64,000 nucleotides of DNA from Streptomyces sp. MMG1533 (GTDB taxonomy: Bacteria > Actinomycetota > Actinomycetes > Streptomycetales > Streptomycetaceae): positions 1 to 64,000 of the forward strand of contig NZ_LGDG01000111.1 of NCBI RefSeq assembly GCF_001279775.1, given 5' to 3'. Below the pieces are notes generated by a model that searched no databases, was not told where the DNA came from, and saw nothing but the letters and a program-made list of their open reading frames with translations. The translations under genes and the position numbers were made by a program. Shown here in pieces: positions 41,800 to 50,829 of the stretch. Within the stretch, counting starts at the first letter, position 1, and the number at the start of each line of letters is the position of its first letter.

Positions 41800-43461
41800 C
41801 TACACGGGGTCGTACGTCCGCTCGACCTTCTGCGTACCGGTGCGGGTGCGGTACGAGCGGGCCCAGGACGAGGTCGCGTCCGGCTTGGTGCGGTCGGACA
41901 GCACGTAGTAGTCCATCTGCGCGCGGGCGGCGTCGATGTCCAGGACGCCGTAGCCGTGGCGGTCGGTGTCGACCCAGTGGACATGCCGGTTGGCGGCCCT
42001 GATGATCGGCGCGGCGACCGCGGAGATCGTGCCCTCGGGTGCCTTCACGATGTCGTCGAGGTTGTCGGAGGTGACCGAGGTGACCACGAACTCCGTGGCG
42101 GCGGAGGCGGACAGCGGGTACGTGCCGGCGTCCACCGGCACGTCGTTGGCCCACGCCATGTGGATGTCGCCGGTCAGGAAGACGGTGTTGCGGATCGCGT
42201 TCGAGCGCAGGTGGGCCAGCAGCTCGCGGCGGTCGTCGGTGTAGCCGTCCCACTGGTCGGTGTTGAGGGCGAGGCCCTCCTTCGGCAGACCGAGCAGCTC
42301 GGCGAGCGGCCGCAGCAGGTCCGCGGAGAGCGAACCGATCGCGAACGGCGAGATCATCACCGAGTTGCCGATCAGCCGCCAGGTGGCGTCGGACGCCTTC
42401 AGCCCGGCCTTCAGCCAGTCGAGCTGGGCGCGGCCGGTGAGCGTACGGTCCGGGTCGTCGACCGAGCCGTTGCCCACGGCGACCTGCTGCGAGCGGAAGG
42501 AACGCAGGTCCAGCAGCGAGAGGTCGACGAGCTTGCCGAAGCGCAGCCGACGGTAGGTGGTGCCCGCGATCGCCGTGCGCACCGGCATCCACTCGAAGTA
42601 GGCCTGCTTGGCCGCGGCCTGACGCGCGGACCAGGCGCCCTCCGCGCCCTCGGTGTGGTTCTCGGCCCCGCCCGACCAGGCGTCGTTGGCGAACTCGTGG
42701 TCGTCCCAGATGGCGACGACCGGAGCGACGGCGTGCAGGGCCTGGAGGTCGGCGTCGGTCTTGTAACGCCCGTGCCGGGTGCGGTAGTCGGCGAGCGTGA
42801 GGATCTCGTGCGTGGGCGCGTGCGGCCGTACGACGGTGTCGCGCGTGCCGTACTCGCCGGTGCCGTACTCGTAGATGTAGTCGCCCAGGTGCAGCCAGGC
42901 GTCCAGGTCGCCGCGGGCCGCTAGATGGCGGTACGCCGAGAAGTAGCCGGCCTCCCAGTTGGCGCAGGAGACCACGCCGAAGCGGAGGTTCGACACGGCC
43001 GCGTCGGCGGCGGGGGCGGTGCGGGTGCGGGCGACGGGGGAGTCGGTGCCCCCGGCGGAGAAGCGGAACCAGTAGTCGGTGGCGGGTTCCAGGCCGCGCA
43101 CGTCCGCCTTGACGGTGTGGTCGGAGGCGGCGGTCGCGGTGACGGAGCCCTTCGCGACGATGTTCGTCAGCGCCTTGTCCCTGGCGACGACCCAGTCGAC
43201 CGCGGTGTCCGGGCCGAGCCCGGAGCCGGGTATCGCCCCGGCGGTGGGCGTCACCCGGGTCCACAGCAGGATGCCGTCGGGGAGCGGGTCGCCGGAGGCG
43301 ACGCCGTGCAGGAAGGCGGGGGCGTCCGTGGCGGCCCGGGCGGGCAGGGCGGCGGCCAGTGGGCCGGCCAGGACAGCGGTGGCCGCCGCGGCCTTGACGA
43401 CCGTACGGCGGCGCGGTGAGAGGGAGTTGAGATGCTCGGTGGCTCTGTATCGACTGGTCAC
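41800..43461 (-). CDS. phoD: PhoD-type alkaline phosphatase/phosphodiesterase, Tat-exported
   Basis: This 553-residue secreted enzyme has a twin-arginine signal peptide ([19 protein letters not shown], residues 15-33, cleaved about 44 after ARA). A fibronectin-like N-terminal domain precedes the PhoD metallophosphatase domain with [36 protein letters not shown] and [10 protein letters not shown]. It binds calcium and iron and releases phosphate from organic esters. The GTG start is at 43461. I looked for PhoP direct repeats upstream and found none convincing. A hairpin separates it from the DsbA-like gene. Confidence 0.93.
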   Translation of the reverse strand: MTSRYRATEHLNSLSPRRRTVVKAAAATAVLAGPLAAALPARAATDAPAFLHGVASGDPLPDGILLWTRVTPTAGAIPGSGLGPDTAVDWVVARDKALTNIVAKGSVTATAASDHTVKADVRGLEPATDYWFRFSAGGTDSPVARTRTAPAADAAVSNLRFGVVSCANWEAGYFSAYRHLAARGDLDAWLHLGDYIYEYGTGEYGTRDTVVRPHAPTHEILTLADYRTRHGRYKTDADLQALHAVAPVVAIWDDHEFANDAWSGGAENHTEGAEGAWSARQAAAKQAYFEWMPVRTAIAGTTYRRLRFGKLVDLSLLDLRSFRSQQVAVGNGSVDDPDRTLTGRAQLDWLKAGLKASDATWRLIGNSVMISPFAIGSLSADLLRPLAELLGLPKEGLALNTDQWDGYTDDRRELLAHLRSNAIRNTVFLTGDIHMAWANDVPVDAGTYPLSASAATEFVVTSVTSDNLDDIVKAPEGTISAVAAPIIRAANRHVHWVDTDRHGYGVLDIDAARAQMDYYVLSDRTKPDATSSWARSYRTRTGTQKVERTYDPV

Positions 43462-43491
43462 GGCCGATCAGGTTACTGATCGGTATGAACG

Positions 43492-43525
43492 AGAGCGGGC
43501 GAACTGGCAAAAGTTCGCCCGCTCT
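43492..43525 (-). terminator. Hairpin between the DsbA-like gene and phoD
   Basis: Perfect 14-bp arms (43492-43505, 43512-43525) surround a six-base loop, starting 17 bp after the DsbA-like stop codon on the minus strand. It also lies in the 81-bp region just upstream of phoD, so it may affect phoD expression. Confidence 0.75.
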
Positions 43526-43542
43526 TTGACCGACGATCGAGA

Positions 43543-44355
43543 TCAGGCCTTGAGGGCCGCCTCGATCGCCGTGTTGAAGTCGGCGACCGTCATCGGCGCG
43601 TTCTTGCCGTCGGAGCCGGTCAGCGTCTTGCCGTCCATCTTCAGGGTCGGCGTGCCGCTCACGCCGCTGTCGTCGAACGTCTTCGACATCTCCAGCGCCC
43701 ACTTGTCGTAGGTGCCGTTCTTCACGGCGTTCTGGAACTTCGTGTTGCCCTTGAGGGCGGAGACCGTGTCGGCCACCTTGATCAGGTAGGAGTCGTCCTT
43801 GAACTTGTCGTCGGACTCCTCCGGGTGCCACTTCGCCGAGTACAGCGCGGTCTTGTACTCGAGGAACGCCTCGGGGCTGACGTTGAGCGCGGCGCCCAGG
43901 GCGCTGAGCGCGTTCTTGGAGCCCTCGCCGGACAGGCTGTTGTCGAGGAAGGTGGCACCGACGTACTGGACCTTGTACTTGCCGTCCTCGACACCCTTGT
44001 CCAGCGTCGCGCCGACGGTCTGCTCGAACTGGGCGCAGATCGGGCAGCGCGGGTCCTCGTACATGACCAGGGTCTTCTTGGCGCTGCTCTCGCCGATGAC
44101 GACGGTCGTGCCGTTCGTGCCCGTGGTGTTGGCCGGCTTGACGAGCTTGTCGTCCTTCGCGGCGTCCCAGTAACCGGGCTTGTTGCCCTGGACGACCGCG
44201 TAGCTGATGCCGCCGGCTATCGCCAGCACGCCGACTATGGAGCAGGCGACGATGACCTGCCGCTTGATCTTGTCGCGCTTGGCCTGGCGCTCGCGCTCCT
44301 GGCGCAGCCGCTCGCGGGCGGCGGTCTTCGCGGCCTGGCTGTTCCGCTTTGCCAT
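43543..44355 (-). CDS. Membrane-anchored DsbA-like thioredoxin-fold protein
   Basis: This 270-residue protein has a highly charged cytoplasmic N-terminus (1-30), one membrane helix (about 33-55) and an extracytoplasmic thioredoxin-4/DsbA-like domain. The active site is Cys104-Pro-Ile-Cys107 in YEDPRCPICAQFE, and the cis-proline region is GVSGTPTLKMDG. It should oxidise or isomerise disulfides in exported proteins. The next gene upstream on the same strand, 123 bp away, encodes a small membrane protein. No VKOR or DsbB partner is recognisable nearby. Confidence 0.92.
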   Translation of the reverse strand: MAKRNSQAAKTAARERLRQERERQAKRDKIKRQVIVACSIVGVLAIAGGISYAVVQGNKPGYWDAAKDDKLVKPANTTGTNGTTVVIGESSAKKTLVMYEDPRCPICAQFEQTVGATLDKGVEDGKYKVQYVGATFLDNSLSGEGSKNALSALGAALNVSPEAFLEYKTALYSAKWHPEESDDKFKDDSYLIKVADTVSALKGNTKFQNAVKNGTYDKWALEMSKTFDDSGVSGTPTLKMDGKTLTGSDGKNAPMTVADFNTAIEAALKA

Positions 44356-44478
44356 GGGTGATCTCCGTAGGGGACGCGCACACGTCGTGTGCGGGATACG
44401 TATGGGGGACTGGTGGTGCTCAGATGCGTCGGGCGCACTTCGGCGCTCTCGGCGCGGCTTGACGCCGTTCGGCGCCGC

Positions 44479-45171
44479 TCAGGCGGAAGCGACCGAGCAC
44501 GGCGGTCCACGCCGTCCCAGGGAGTGCACGAGGATCCGCTCGCGCGCGGTGGTGTTACGGCGGCCGGGGCGCTGCGGGCGGCGCACGGAGGGCGACGGCC
44601 GTACCGTCACCGCCGCGACCGCCAGCAGCAGCGGCCGGAAGGTGGTCGCGGCCACCGCGCGCAGCAGCTGGGCCAGCGCGCGCTCGCCGCGGCGCAGCCA
44701 GGCGGCGGCGAGGAGGCCGACGCAGACGTGCGCGCCGAGCAGCAGCCAGGCCGTCGCCGGGTCGGCGTGGGAGAGCAGACCCCCGAGCCGGTCGGGGTCG
44801 GTGCCGGTCACCCGGGCCAGCGGGGCGCCGACACTGGTGCCGTCGCCGCACAGCACGTCGAAGCCGACGGAGCGCAGCGGACCGGCGACCGGGCCGCCCG
44901 CCGCGCCGTAACAGACGTGCTGACCGGTGGTGAAGACGGTGTCGGCGGCCAGCTCCAGCGGGATCAGCAGCGCGGCGATCCGGCCGAAACCGCGCTCGCG
45001 GCCGGCCAGGGTGTAGGCGATGACGAACACGGCGGCGCCGACCACCGCCACCGTGTTCAGCGGCAGCGGGGCTCGGGACAGCAGGACGTGCGACGCGGTG
45101 CTGAGCGTCACGACGAATGCCGTGAACAGCGCCGCGCGTACGGCTCTGAGCTGGGTCCCGGATATGTCCAT
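44479..45171 (-). CDS. Membrane protein of unknown function
   Basis: This 230-residue protein has about five predicted membrane helices (near 10-30, 38-55, 62-78, 142-160 and 170-192) and a basic C-terminal tail. I do not recognise the family. Histidine and cysteine residues sit in the loop after helix 3 (GQHVCYG, VLCGDG). ATG 45171 has no Shine-Dalgarno sequence; CAGACT ten bases upstream could be a -10 hexamer for a leaderless mRNA. It lies in line with the DsbA-like gene, so a link with envelope redox chemistry or metal handling is possible but unproven. Confidence 0.75.
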   Translation of the reverse strand: MDISGTQLRAVRAALFTAFVVTLSTASHVLLSRAPLPLNTVAVVGAAVFVIAYTLAGRERGFGRIAALLIPLELAADTVFTTGQHVCYGAAGGPVAGPLRSVGFDVLCGDGTSVGAPLARVTGTDPDRLGGLLSHADPATAWLLLGAHVCVGLLAAAWLRRGERALAQLLRAVAATTFRPLLLAVAAVTVRPSPSVRRPQRPGRRNTTARERILVHSLGRRGPPCSVASA

Positions 45172-45239
45172 AGCGGAGGAGAGTCTGTCACGTGGGCCGG
45201 TAAGGGACCCCTAAAGGATCCCTGTGTGCGGCCTTTCCG

Positions 45240-46580
45240 TCACAGACCCGGAATCCGGCCGTTGCGGAACAGGTCCACGAAGATCTGGTGGTCGGCACGC
45301 GCGCGTGCGCCGTAGTCGTGCGCGAAGTCGACCAGGAGGTCCGCGAAGCCGTCCTCGTCGGCCGCGAGGGCCGCGTCGATGGCCCGCTCGGTGGAGAAGG
45401 GCACCAGGGACTCGCCGGACTGGTCGTCCGCCGCCGCGTGCATGGTGGCGGTGGCCCGGCCCAGGTCGGCGACGACCGCGGCGATCTCCTCCGGGTCGTC
45501 GATGTCGCCCCAGTCGAGATCCACCGCGTACGGCGAGACCTCGGCGACCAGCTGGCCCGTGCCGCCGAGCTCGGTCCAGCCGAGCCACGGGTCGGCGTGC
45601 GCCTGGAGGGCGCGCTGCGAGATCACCGTGCGGTGGCCCTCGTGCTGGAAGTAGTCCCGGATCGCCGAGTCCGTGATGTGCCGGGAGACGGCCGGGGTCT
45701 GGGCCTGCTTGATGTAGATCACGACATCGTTCTCCAGGGCGTCGCTGTGGCCCTCCAGGAGGATGTTGTAGGACGGCAGACCGGCCGAGCCGATGCCGAT
45801 GCCGCGGCGGCCGACGACGTCCTTCACGCGGTACGAGTCCGGGCGGGCCAGCGAGGTCTCCGGCAGCGTCTCCAGGTAGCCGTCGAAGGCTGCGAGGACC
45901 TTGTACCGCGTGGCCGCGTCCAGCTCGATGGAGCCGCCGCCGGGGGCGAAGCGGCGCTCGAAGTCACGGATCTCCGTCATCGAGTCGAGCAGGCCGAAGC
46001 GGGTCAGCGACCGGGCGTCGCGCAGGGCGTCCAGGAGCGGGCCCTGGGCGGTGTCCAGGGTGAAGGGCGGCACCTCGTCGCTCTTGGCGCCGGTGGACAG
46101 GGCGTGGATCCGCTCGCGGTACGCGCCCGCGTACACCTGCACCAGATCGGTGATCTGGTCGTCGCCGAGCGCCTTCGCGTATCCGATCAGGGCGATGGAG
46201 GCGGAGAAGCGCTTGAGGTCCCAGGTGAAGGGGCCGACGTACGCCTCGTCGAAGTCGTTGACGTTGAAGATCAGCCGGCCGGTGGAGTCCATGTACGTGC
46301 CGAAGTTCTCCGCGTGCAGGTCGCCGTGGATCCACACGCGCGAGGTGCGCTCGTCCAGGTACGGGCCGCCCCGCTTCGACCCGAAACCATTGTTTGCAGT
46401 CAGGTCGTGGTAGAAGACGCACGCCGTGCCGCGGTAGAACGCGAAGGCCGACGCCGCCATCTTCCGGAACTTCACGCGGAACGCGGCCGGGTCGGCGGCC
46501 AGGAGCTGGCCGAAGGCGGTGTCGAAGACGGCGAGGATCTCCTCGCCGCGGTGCTCGTCGTTGAGCTGCGGGACCGACAT
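45240..46580 (-). CDS. DUF2252 family protein
   Basis: This 446-residue protein matches DUF2252, with a fold resembling aminoglycoside phosphotransferases and protein kinases. WIHGDLHAENFGTYMD (about 110-125) looks like the catalytic loop and FNVNDFDEAYVGPF like the metal-binding DFD. GRRGIGIGSAGLPSYNILLEG may be a nucleotide-binding loop. Its substrate is not established. ATG 46580 follows AGGAGG at good spacing. It is divergent from dnaE, and the shared 203-bp intergenic region holds a repeated element. Confidence 0.88.
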   Translation of the reverse strand: MSVPQLNDEHRGEEILAVFDTAFGQLLAADPAAFRVKFRKMAASAFAFYRGTACVFYHDLTANNGFGSKRGGPYLDERTSRVWIHGDLHAENFGTYMDSTGRLIFNVNDFDEAYVGPFTWDLKRFSASIALIGYAKALGDDQITDLVQVYAGAYRERIHALSTGAKSDEVPPFTLDTAQGPLLDALRDARSLTRFGLLDSMTEIRDFERRFAPGGGSIELDAATRYKVLAAFDGYLETLPETSLARPDSYRVKDVVGRRGIGIGSAGLPSYNILLEGHSDALENDVVIYIKQAQTPAVSRHITDSAIRDYFQHEGHRTVISQRALQAHADPWLGWTELGGTGQLVAEVSPYAVDLDWGDIDDPEEIAAVVADLGRATATMHAAADDQSGESLVPFSTERAIDAALAADEDGFADLLVDFAHDYGARARADHQIFVDLFRNGRIPGL

Positions 46581-46637
46581 CGCTGGGTGCCTCCTGGTGC
46601 ATGACATGTGGGACGGCCGTTCCGTCACTACCAACGG

Positions 46638-46684
46638 ACGAAGGTACGCGGGAGTGCCCGCGACCTTCACACGAAGGTACGCGG
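46638..46684. promoter_or_regulatory. Three-copy repeat element between DUF2252 and dnaE genes
   Basis: ACGAAGGTACGCGG occurs at 46638-46651 and again at 46671-46684, 33 bp apart. Between them CCCGCGACCTTC (46657-46668) is an inverted copy lacking one base. The first and middle copies can form a hairpin (46640-46668). Spacing near three helical turns in a divergent promoter region suggests a protein-binding array. The regulator is unknown. Confidence 0.55.
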
Positions 46685-46714
46685 ACCAGCCCCGCGAGTG
46701 TCAGTGCCCAGGCA

Positions 46715-46720
46715 TAGACT
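46715..46720 (+). promoter_or_regulatory. Candidate -10 element of dnaE
   Basis: TAGACT lies 63 bp before the dnaE start codon. No good -35 is present at the expected distance, so the assignment is weak. Confidence 0.3.
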
Positions 46721-46783
46721 TCGACGCTGTCCCCCCAGACTGCCCGCAGCCTGTCGCCGAGCGTTTTCCATGGAGGCCACGCC

Positions 46784-49700
46784 GTGTCAAAGCCGCCGTT
46801 CACGCACCTGCACGTCCACACCCAGTACTCGCTGCTGGACGGTGCCGCGCGGCTCAAGGACATGTTCAACGCGTGCAACGAGATGGGCATGACCCACATC
46901 GCCATGTCCGACCACGGCAACCTCCACGGGGCGTACGACTTCTTCCACACCGCGAAGAAGTCCGGGGTCACCCCGATCATCGGCATCGAGGCGTACGTCG
47001 CGCCGGAGTCCCGGCGCAACAAGCGCAAGATCCAGTGGGGTCAGCCGCACCAGAAGCGGGACGACGTCTCCGGTTCGGGCGGTTACACCCACAAGACGAT
47101 CTGGGCGGCCAACGCGACGGGCCTGCACAACCTCTTCAAGCTCTCCTCGGACGCGTACGCCGAGGGCTGGCTGCAGAAGTGGCCCCGGATGGACAAGGAG
47201 ACCATCTCCCAGTGGTCCGAGGGGCTCATCGCCTCCACAGGCTGCCCCTCCGGCGAGCTCCAGACCCGGCTGAGGCTCGGCCAGTTCGACGAGGCCCTGA
47301 AGTCCGCCGCCGAGTACCAGGACATCTTCGGCAAGGACCGCTACTTCCTGGAGCTGATGGACCACGGCATCGACATCGAGCACCGGGTCCGTGACGGCCT
47401 CCTGGAGATCGGCAAGAAGCTCGGCATCCCGCCGCTGGTCACCAACGACTCGCACTACACGTACGCGCACGAGGCGACCGCCCACGACGCGCTGCTGTGC
47501 ATCCAGACCGGCAAGAACCTGTCCGACCCGGACCGCTTCCGCTTCGACGGCACCGGCTACTACCTGAAGTCCACGGACGAGATGTACGCCATCGACTCCT
47601 CGGACGCCTGGCAGGAGGGCTGCGCCAACACCCTCCTGGTGGCCGAGCAGATCGACACGGCCGGCATGTTCGAGGCGAAGAACCTCATGCCGAAGTTCGA
47701 CATCCCCGAGGGTTACACCGAGGTCAGCTGGTTCAAGGAGGAAGTCCGCCGCGGCATGGAGCGCCGCTTCCCGGGCGGCATCCCCGACGACCGCCAGAAG
47801 CAGGTCGAGTACGAGATGGACGTCATCATCCAGATGGGGTTCCCGGGCTACTTCCTCGTCGTCGCCGACTTCATCATGTGGGCCAAGAACAACGGCATCG
47901 CGGTCGGTCCGGGCCGTGGTTCCGCGGCCGGCTCGATCGTCGCGTACGCCATGGGCATCACCGACCTCGACCCGATCCCGCACGGCCTGATCTTCGAGCG
48001 GTTCCTCAACCCCGAGCGCGTCTCCATGCCCGACGTCGACATCGACTTCGACGAGCGTCGGCGCGTCGAGGTGATCAGGTACGTGACCGAGAAGTACGGC
48101 GCCGACAAGGTCGCCATGATCGGCACGTACGGCAAGATCAAGGCGAAGAACGCCATCAAGGACTCCGCGCGCGTGCTGGGCTACCCGTACGCGATGGGCG
48201 ACCGCCTCACCAAGGCGATGCCCGCCGACGTCCTCGGCAAGGGCATCGACCTGAACGGCATCACCGACCCCGCGCACCCCCGCTACAGCGAGGCGGGCGA
48301 GATCCGCGCGATGTACGAGAACGAGCCGGACGTGAAGAAGGTCATCGACACCGCCAAGGGCGTCGAGGGCCTGGTCCGGCAGATGGGTGTGCACGCGGCG
48401 GGCGTGATCATGTCCAGCGAGCCCATCGTGGACCACGCCCCCATCTGGGTGCGGCACACCGACGGCGTGACCATCACACAGTGGGACTACCCCCAGTGTG
48501 AGTCGCTGGGCCTGCTGAAGATGGACTTCCTGGGCCTGCGCAACCTCACGATCATGGACGACGCCATCAAGATGGTGAAGGCCAACAAGAGCATCGACCT
48601 GGAGATGCTCGCGCTCCCGCTGGACGACCCCAAGACCTTCGAACTGCTCTGCCGCGGTGACACCCTCGGCGTCTTCCAGTTCGACGGCGGCCCGATGCGC
48701 TCGCTGCTCCGCCAGATGCAGCCCGACAACTTCGAGGACATCTCCGCCGTCTCGGCCCTCTACCGGCCGGGCCCGATGGGCATGAACTCGCACATCAACT
48801 ACGCGGAGCGCAAGAACGGGCGCCAGGAGATCACGCCGATCCACAAGGAGCTGGAGGAGCCCCTCGAAGAGGTCCTGGCCGTCACCTACGGCCTGATCGT
48901 CTACCAGGAGCAGGTCCAGAAGGCCGCCCAGATCATCGCCGGGTACTCGCTCGGCGAGGCCGACATCCTCCGCCGCGTGATGGGCAAGAAGAAGCCCGAC
49001 GAACTGGCGAAGAACTTCACCATCTTCCAGGCCGGCGCCAAGAAGAACGGCTACAGCGACGAGGCGATCCAGGCCCTGTGGGACGTGCTGGTCCCCTTCG
49101 CCGGATATGCGTTCAACAAGGCCCACTCGGCCGCGTACGGACTGGTCTCGTACTGGACGGCGTACCTGAAGGCGAACTACCCCGCCGAATACATGGCCGC
49201 GCTGCTCACCTCGGTCAAGGACGACAAGGACAAGTCGGCCGTCTACCTCAACGAGTGCCGGCGCATGGGCATCAAGGTGCTCCCGCCGAACGTCAACGAG
49301 TCGATGTCCAACTTCGCCGCGCAGGGCGACGACGTGATCCTCTTCGGCCTCTCCGCGGTGCGCAACGTCGGCACGAACGTGGTCGAGTCGATCATCAGGA
49401 GCCGCAAGACCAAGGGGAAGTACGCGTCGTTCCCCGACTACCTCGACAAGGTCGAGGCGGTCGTCTGCAACAAGCGCACCACCGAATCGCTGATCAAGGC
49501 GGGCGCCTTCGACAGCATGGGGCACAGCCGCAAGGGCCTCACCGCGCACTTCGAGCCGATGATCGACAACGTGGTGGCGGTCAAGCGCAAGGAGGCCGAG
49601 GGCCAGTTCGACCTCTTCGGCGGCATGGGCGAGCAGGAGACGAGCGAGCCCGGCTTCGGACTCGACGTGGAGTTCACGACCGACGAGTGGGACAAGGTCT

Positions 49701-50323
49701 ATCTGCTCGCGCAGGAGCGGGAGATGCTCGGTCTGTACGTCTCCGACCACCCGCTCTTCGGCCTGGAGCACGTGCTGTCCGACAAGGCCGACGCGGGCAT
49801 CGCCCAGCTCACCGGAGGTGAGCACTCCGACGGCGCGGTCGTCACCATCGGCGGCATCATCTCCGGCCTCCAGCGCAAGATGACCAAGCAGGGCAACGCC
49901 TGGGCCATCGCCACCGTCGAGGACCTCGCCGGCTCCATCGAGTGCATGTTCTTCCCGGCGACCTACCAGCTCGTCTCGACCCAACTCGTCGAGGACGCCG
50001 TGGTGTTCGTCAAGGGACGCCTGGACAAGCGGGAGGACGTGCCCCGTCTCGTCGCGATGGAACTCCAGGTACCGGACCTGTCCAACGCGGGGACCAACGC
50101 GCCCGTGATCCTCACCATCCCGGCCACCCGGGTCACCCCGCCGATGGTGAGCCGGCTCGGTGAGATCCTCAGTCACCACAAGGGTGAGAGCGAGGTCAGG
50201 ATCAAGCTCCAGGGCCCGCGCAAGACGACCGTGCTGCGCCTCGACCGGCACCGCGTGAAGCCGGATCCGGCGCTCTTCGGCGACCTGAAGGTGCTGCTGG
50301 GCCCGTCCTGCCTGGCCGGCTGA
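46784..50323 (+). CDS. dnaE: DNA polymerase III alpha subunit DnaE
   Basis: This 1179-residue replicative polymerase starts with the PHP domain (FTHLHVHTQYSLLDGAARLK, 5-24). The palm domain carries catalytic aspartates in PDVDIDFDERRR (about 414-425), with GPGRGSAAGSIVAYA before it. A helix-hairpin-helix region and an OB fold (GGIISGLQRKMTKQG) complete the DnaE1 layout. Length is typical. GTG 46784 follows GGAGG by seven bases. It appears to be a single-gene unit ending at a hairpin. Confidence 0.97.
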   Translation: MSKPPFTHLHVHTQYSLLDGAARLKDMFNACNEMGMTHIAMSDHGNLHGAYDFFHTAKKSGVTPIIGIEAYVAPESRRNKRKIQWGQPHQKRDDVSGSGGYTHKTIWAANATGLHNLFKLSSDAYAEGWLQKWPRMDKETISQWSEGLIASTGCPSGELQTRLRLGQFDEALKSAAEYQDIFGKDRYFLELMDHGIDIEHRVRDGLLEIGKKLGIPPLVTNDSHYTYAHEATAHDALLCIQTGKNLSDPDRFRFDGTGYYLKSTDEMYAIDSSDAWQEGCANTLLVAEQIDTAGMFEAKNLMPKFDIPEGYTEVSWFKEEVRRGMERRFPGGIPDDRQKQVEYEMDVIIQMGFPGYFLVVADFIMWAKNNGIAVGPGRGSAAGSIVAYAMGITDLDPIPHGLIFERFLNPERVSMPDVDIDFDERRRVEVIRYVTEKYGADKVAMIGTYGKIKAKNAIKDSARVLGYPYAMGDRLTKAMPADVLGKGIDLNGITDPAHPRYSEAGEIRAMYENEPDVKKVIDTAKGVEGLVRQMGVHAAGVIMSSEPIVDHAPIWVRHTDGVTITQWDYPQCESLGLLKMDFLGLRNLTIMDDAIKMVKANKSIDLEMLALPLDDPKTFELLCRGDTLGVFQFDGGPMRSLLRQMQPDNFEDISAVSALYRPGPMGMNSHINYAERKNGRQEITPIHKELEEPLEEVLAVTYGLIVYQEQVQKAAQIIAGYSLGEADILRRVMGKKKPDELAKNFTIFQAGAKKNGYSDEAIQALWDVLVPFAGYAFNKAHSAAYGLVSYWTAYLKANYPAEYMAALLTSVKDDKDKSAVYLNECRRMGIKVLPPNVNESMSNFAAQGDDVILFGLSAVRNVGTNVVESIIRSRKTKGKYASFPDYLDKVEAVVCNKRTTESLIKAGAFDSMGHSRKGLTAHFEPMIDNVVAVKRKEAEGQFDLFGGMGEQETSEPGFGLDVEFTTDEWDKVYLLAQEREMLGLYVSDHPLFGLEHVLSDKADAGIAQLTGGEHSDGAVVTIGGIISGLQRKMTKQGNAWAIATVEDLAGSIECMFFPATYQLVSTQLVEDAVVFVKGRLDKREDVPRLVAMELQVPDLSNAGTNAPVILTIPATRVTPPMVSRLGEILSHHKGESEVRIKLQGPRKTTVLRLDRHRVKPDPALFGDLKVLLGPSCLAG

Positions 50324-50369
50324 GCGGCTGAGCGGATGACAGGCTGACCGGCTGGGCAACTGACGTACG

Positions 50370-50403
50370 CGAGGGGCGCGCCCGTGAACGGGTACGCCCC
50401 TCG
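50370..50403. terminator. Hairpin between dnaE and the 54-residue gene
   Basis: Fifteen-base arms (50370-50384, 50389-50403) pair at 13 positions around the loop TGAA. It lies between convergent stops at 50323 and 50441. Confidence 0.78.
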
Positions 50404-50440
50404 GTGTGTGCCCGGGCTTCAACAGCCCTTGATACAGAGG

Positions 50441-50605
50441 TCAGTTGTGACCGAAGCGCTTCTCGCGGCTCTTGCGGGCCATGTCGCCGGGGGTGACCTG
50501 CGGGACATGCTGGTGGGCCTGCGTGTCCGCCGGGGGCTGCTGGGCCGTCTGCTGACCACGCTCGGACTGCGGCTGCTTACGTTCACGGTTCTTGTTCTTG
50601 GCCAT
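50441..50605 (-). CDS. Small basic, Gln-rich protein (54 residues), unknown function
   Basis: An ATG at 50605 preceded by AGGAGG at eight bases opens a frame of 54 codons. The product begins MAKNKNRERKQPQSERGQQT and ends RKSREKRFGHN. It is strongly basic, rich in Gln, Lys and Arg, has no membrane helix and is probably disordered. Third codon positions are mostly G or C as in neighbouring genes. The ideal ribosome-binding site and the terminator on the convergent side support a real gene. I do not recognise a family; small RNA- or ribosome-associated proteins look like this. Confidence 0.8.
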   Translation of the reverse strand: MAKNKNRERKQPQSERGQQTAQQPPADTQAHQHVPQVTPGDMARKSREKRFGHN

Positions 50606-50829
50606 GGTGATCTGCCTCCTGTGGGGGATCTAGGGGCCAGGTCCGGGATCAGATTCACATAGGCTGACAAGGAGCGCATGTCGGATAATTACCGTCTGTG
50701 ACATGGCTTGTCGGGGAGCGAAGCTCCGAAACGCCACGCCGAAGATCGAGTTCGGGCCGTTAACCCCCGCGTGGTCGGGCAGACTCGAAGGAAGCCCGAA
50801 GCAAACCTCCCGGAAAGAGGGTGGATCGC

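Noticed and set aside
43462..43540. PhoP-type direct repeats (GTTCACC-like) upstream of phoD.
   Set aside because: GTTCGCC and GTTCATA occur 14 bases apart rather than the 11-base period, and match poorly. Much of the region is explained by the hairpin at 43492-43525.
46787..50422. A 1,211-codon open frame on the minus strand across dnaE.
   Set aside because: It mirrors dnaE, which has clear polymerase motifs. Very GC-rich coding DNA lacks stops in the complementary frames, and the antisense translation has no domain.
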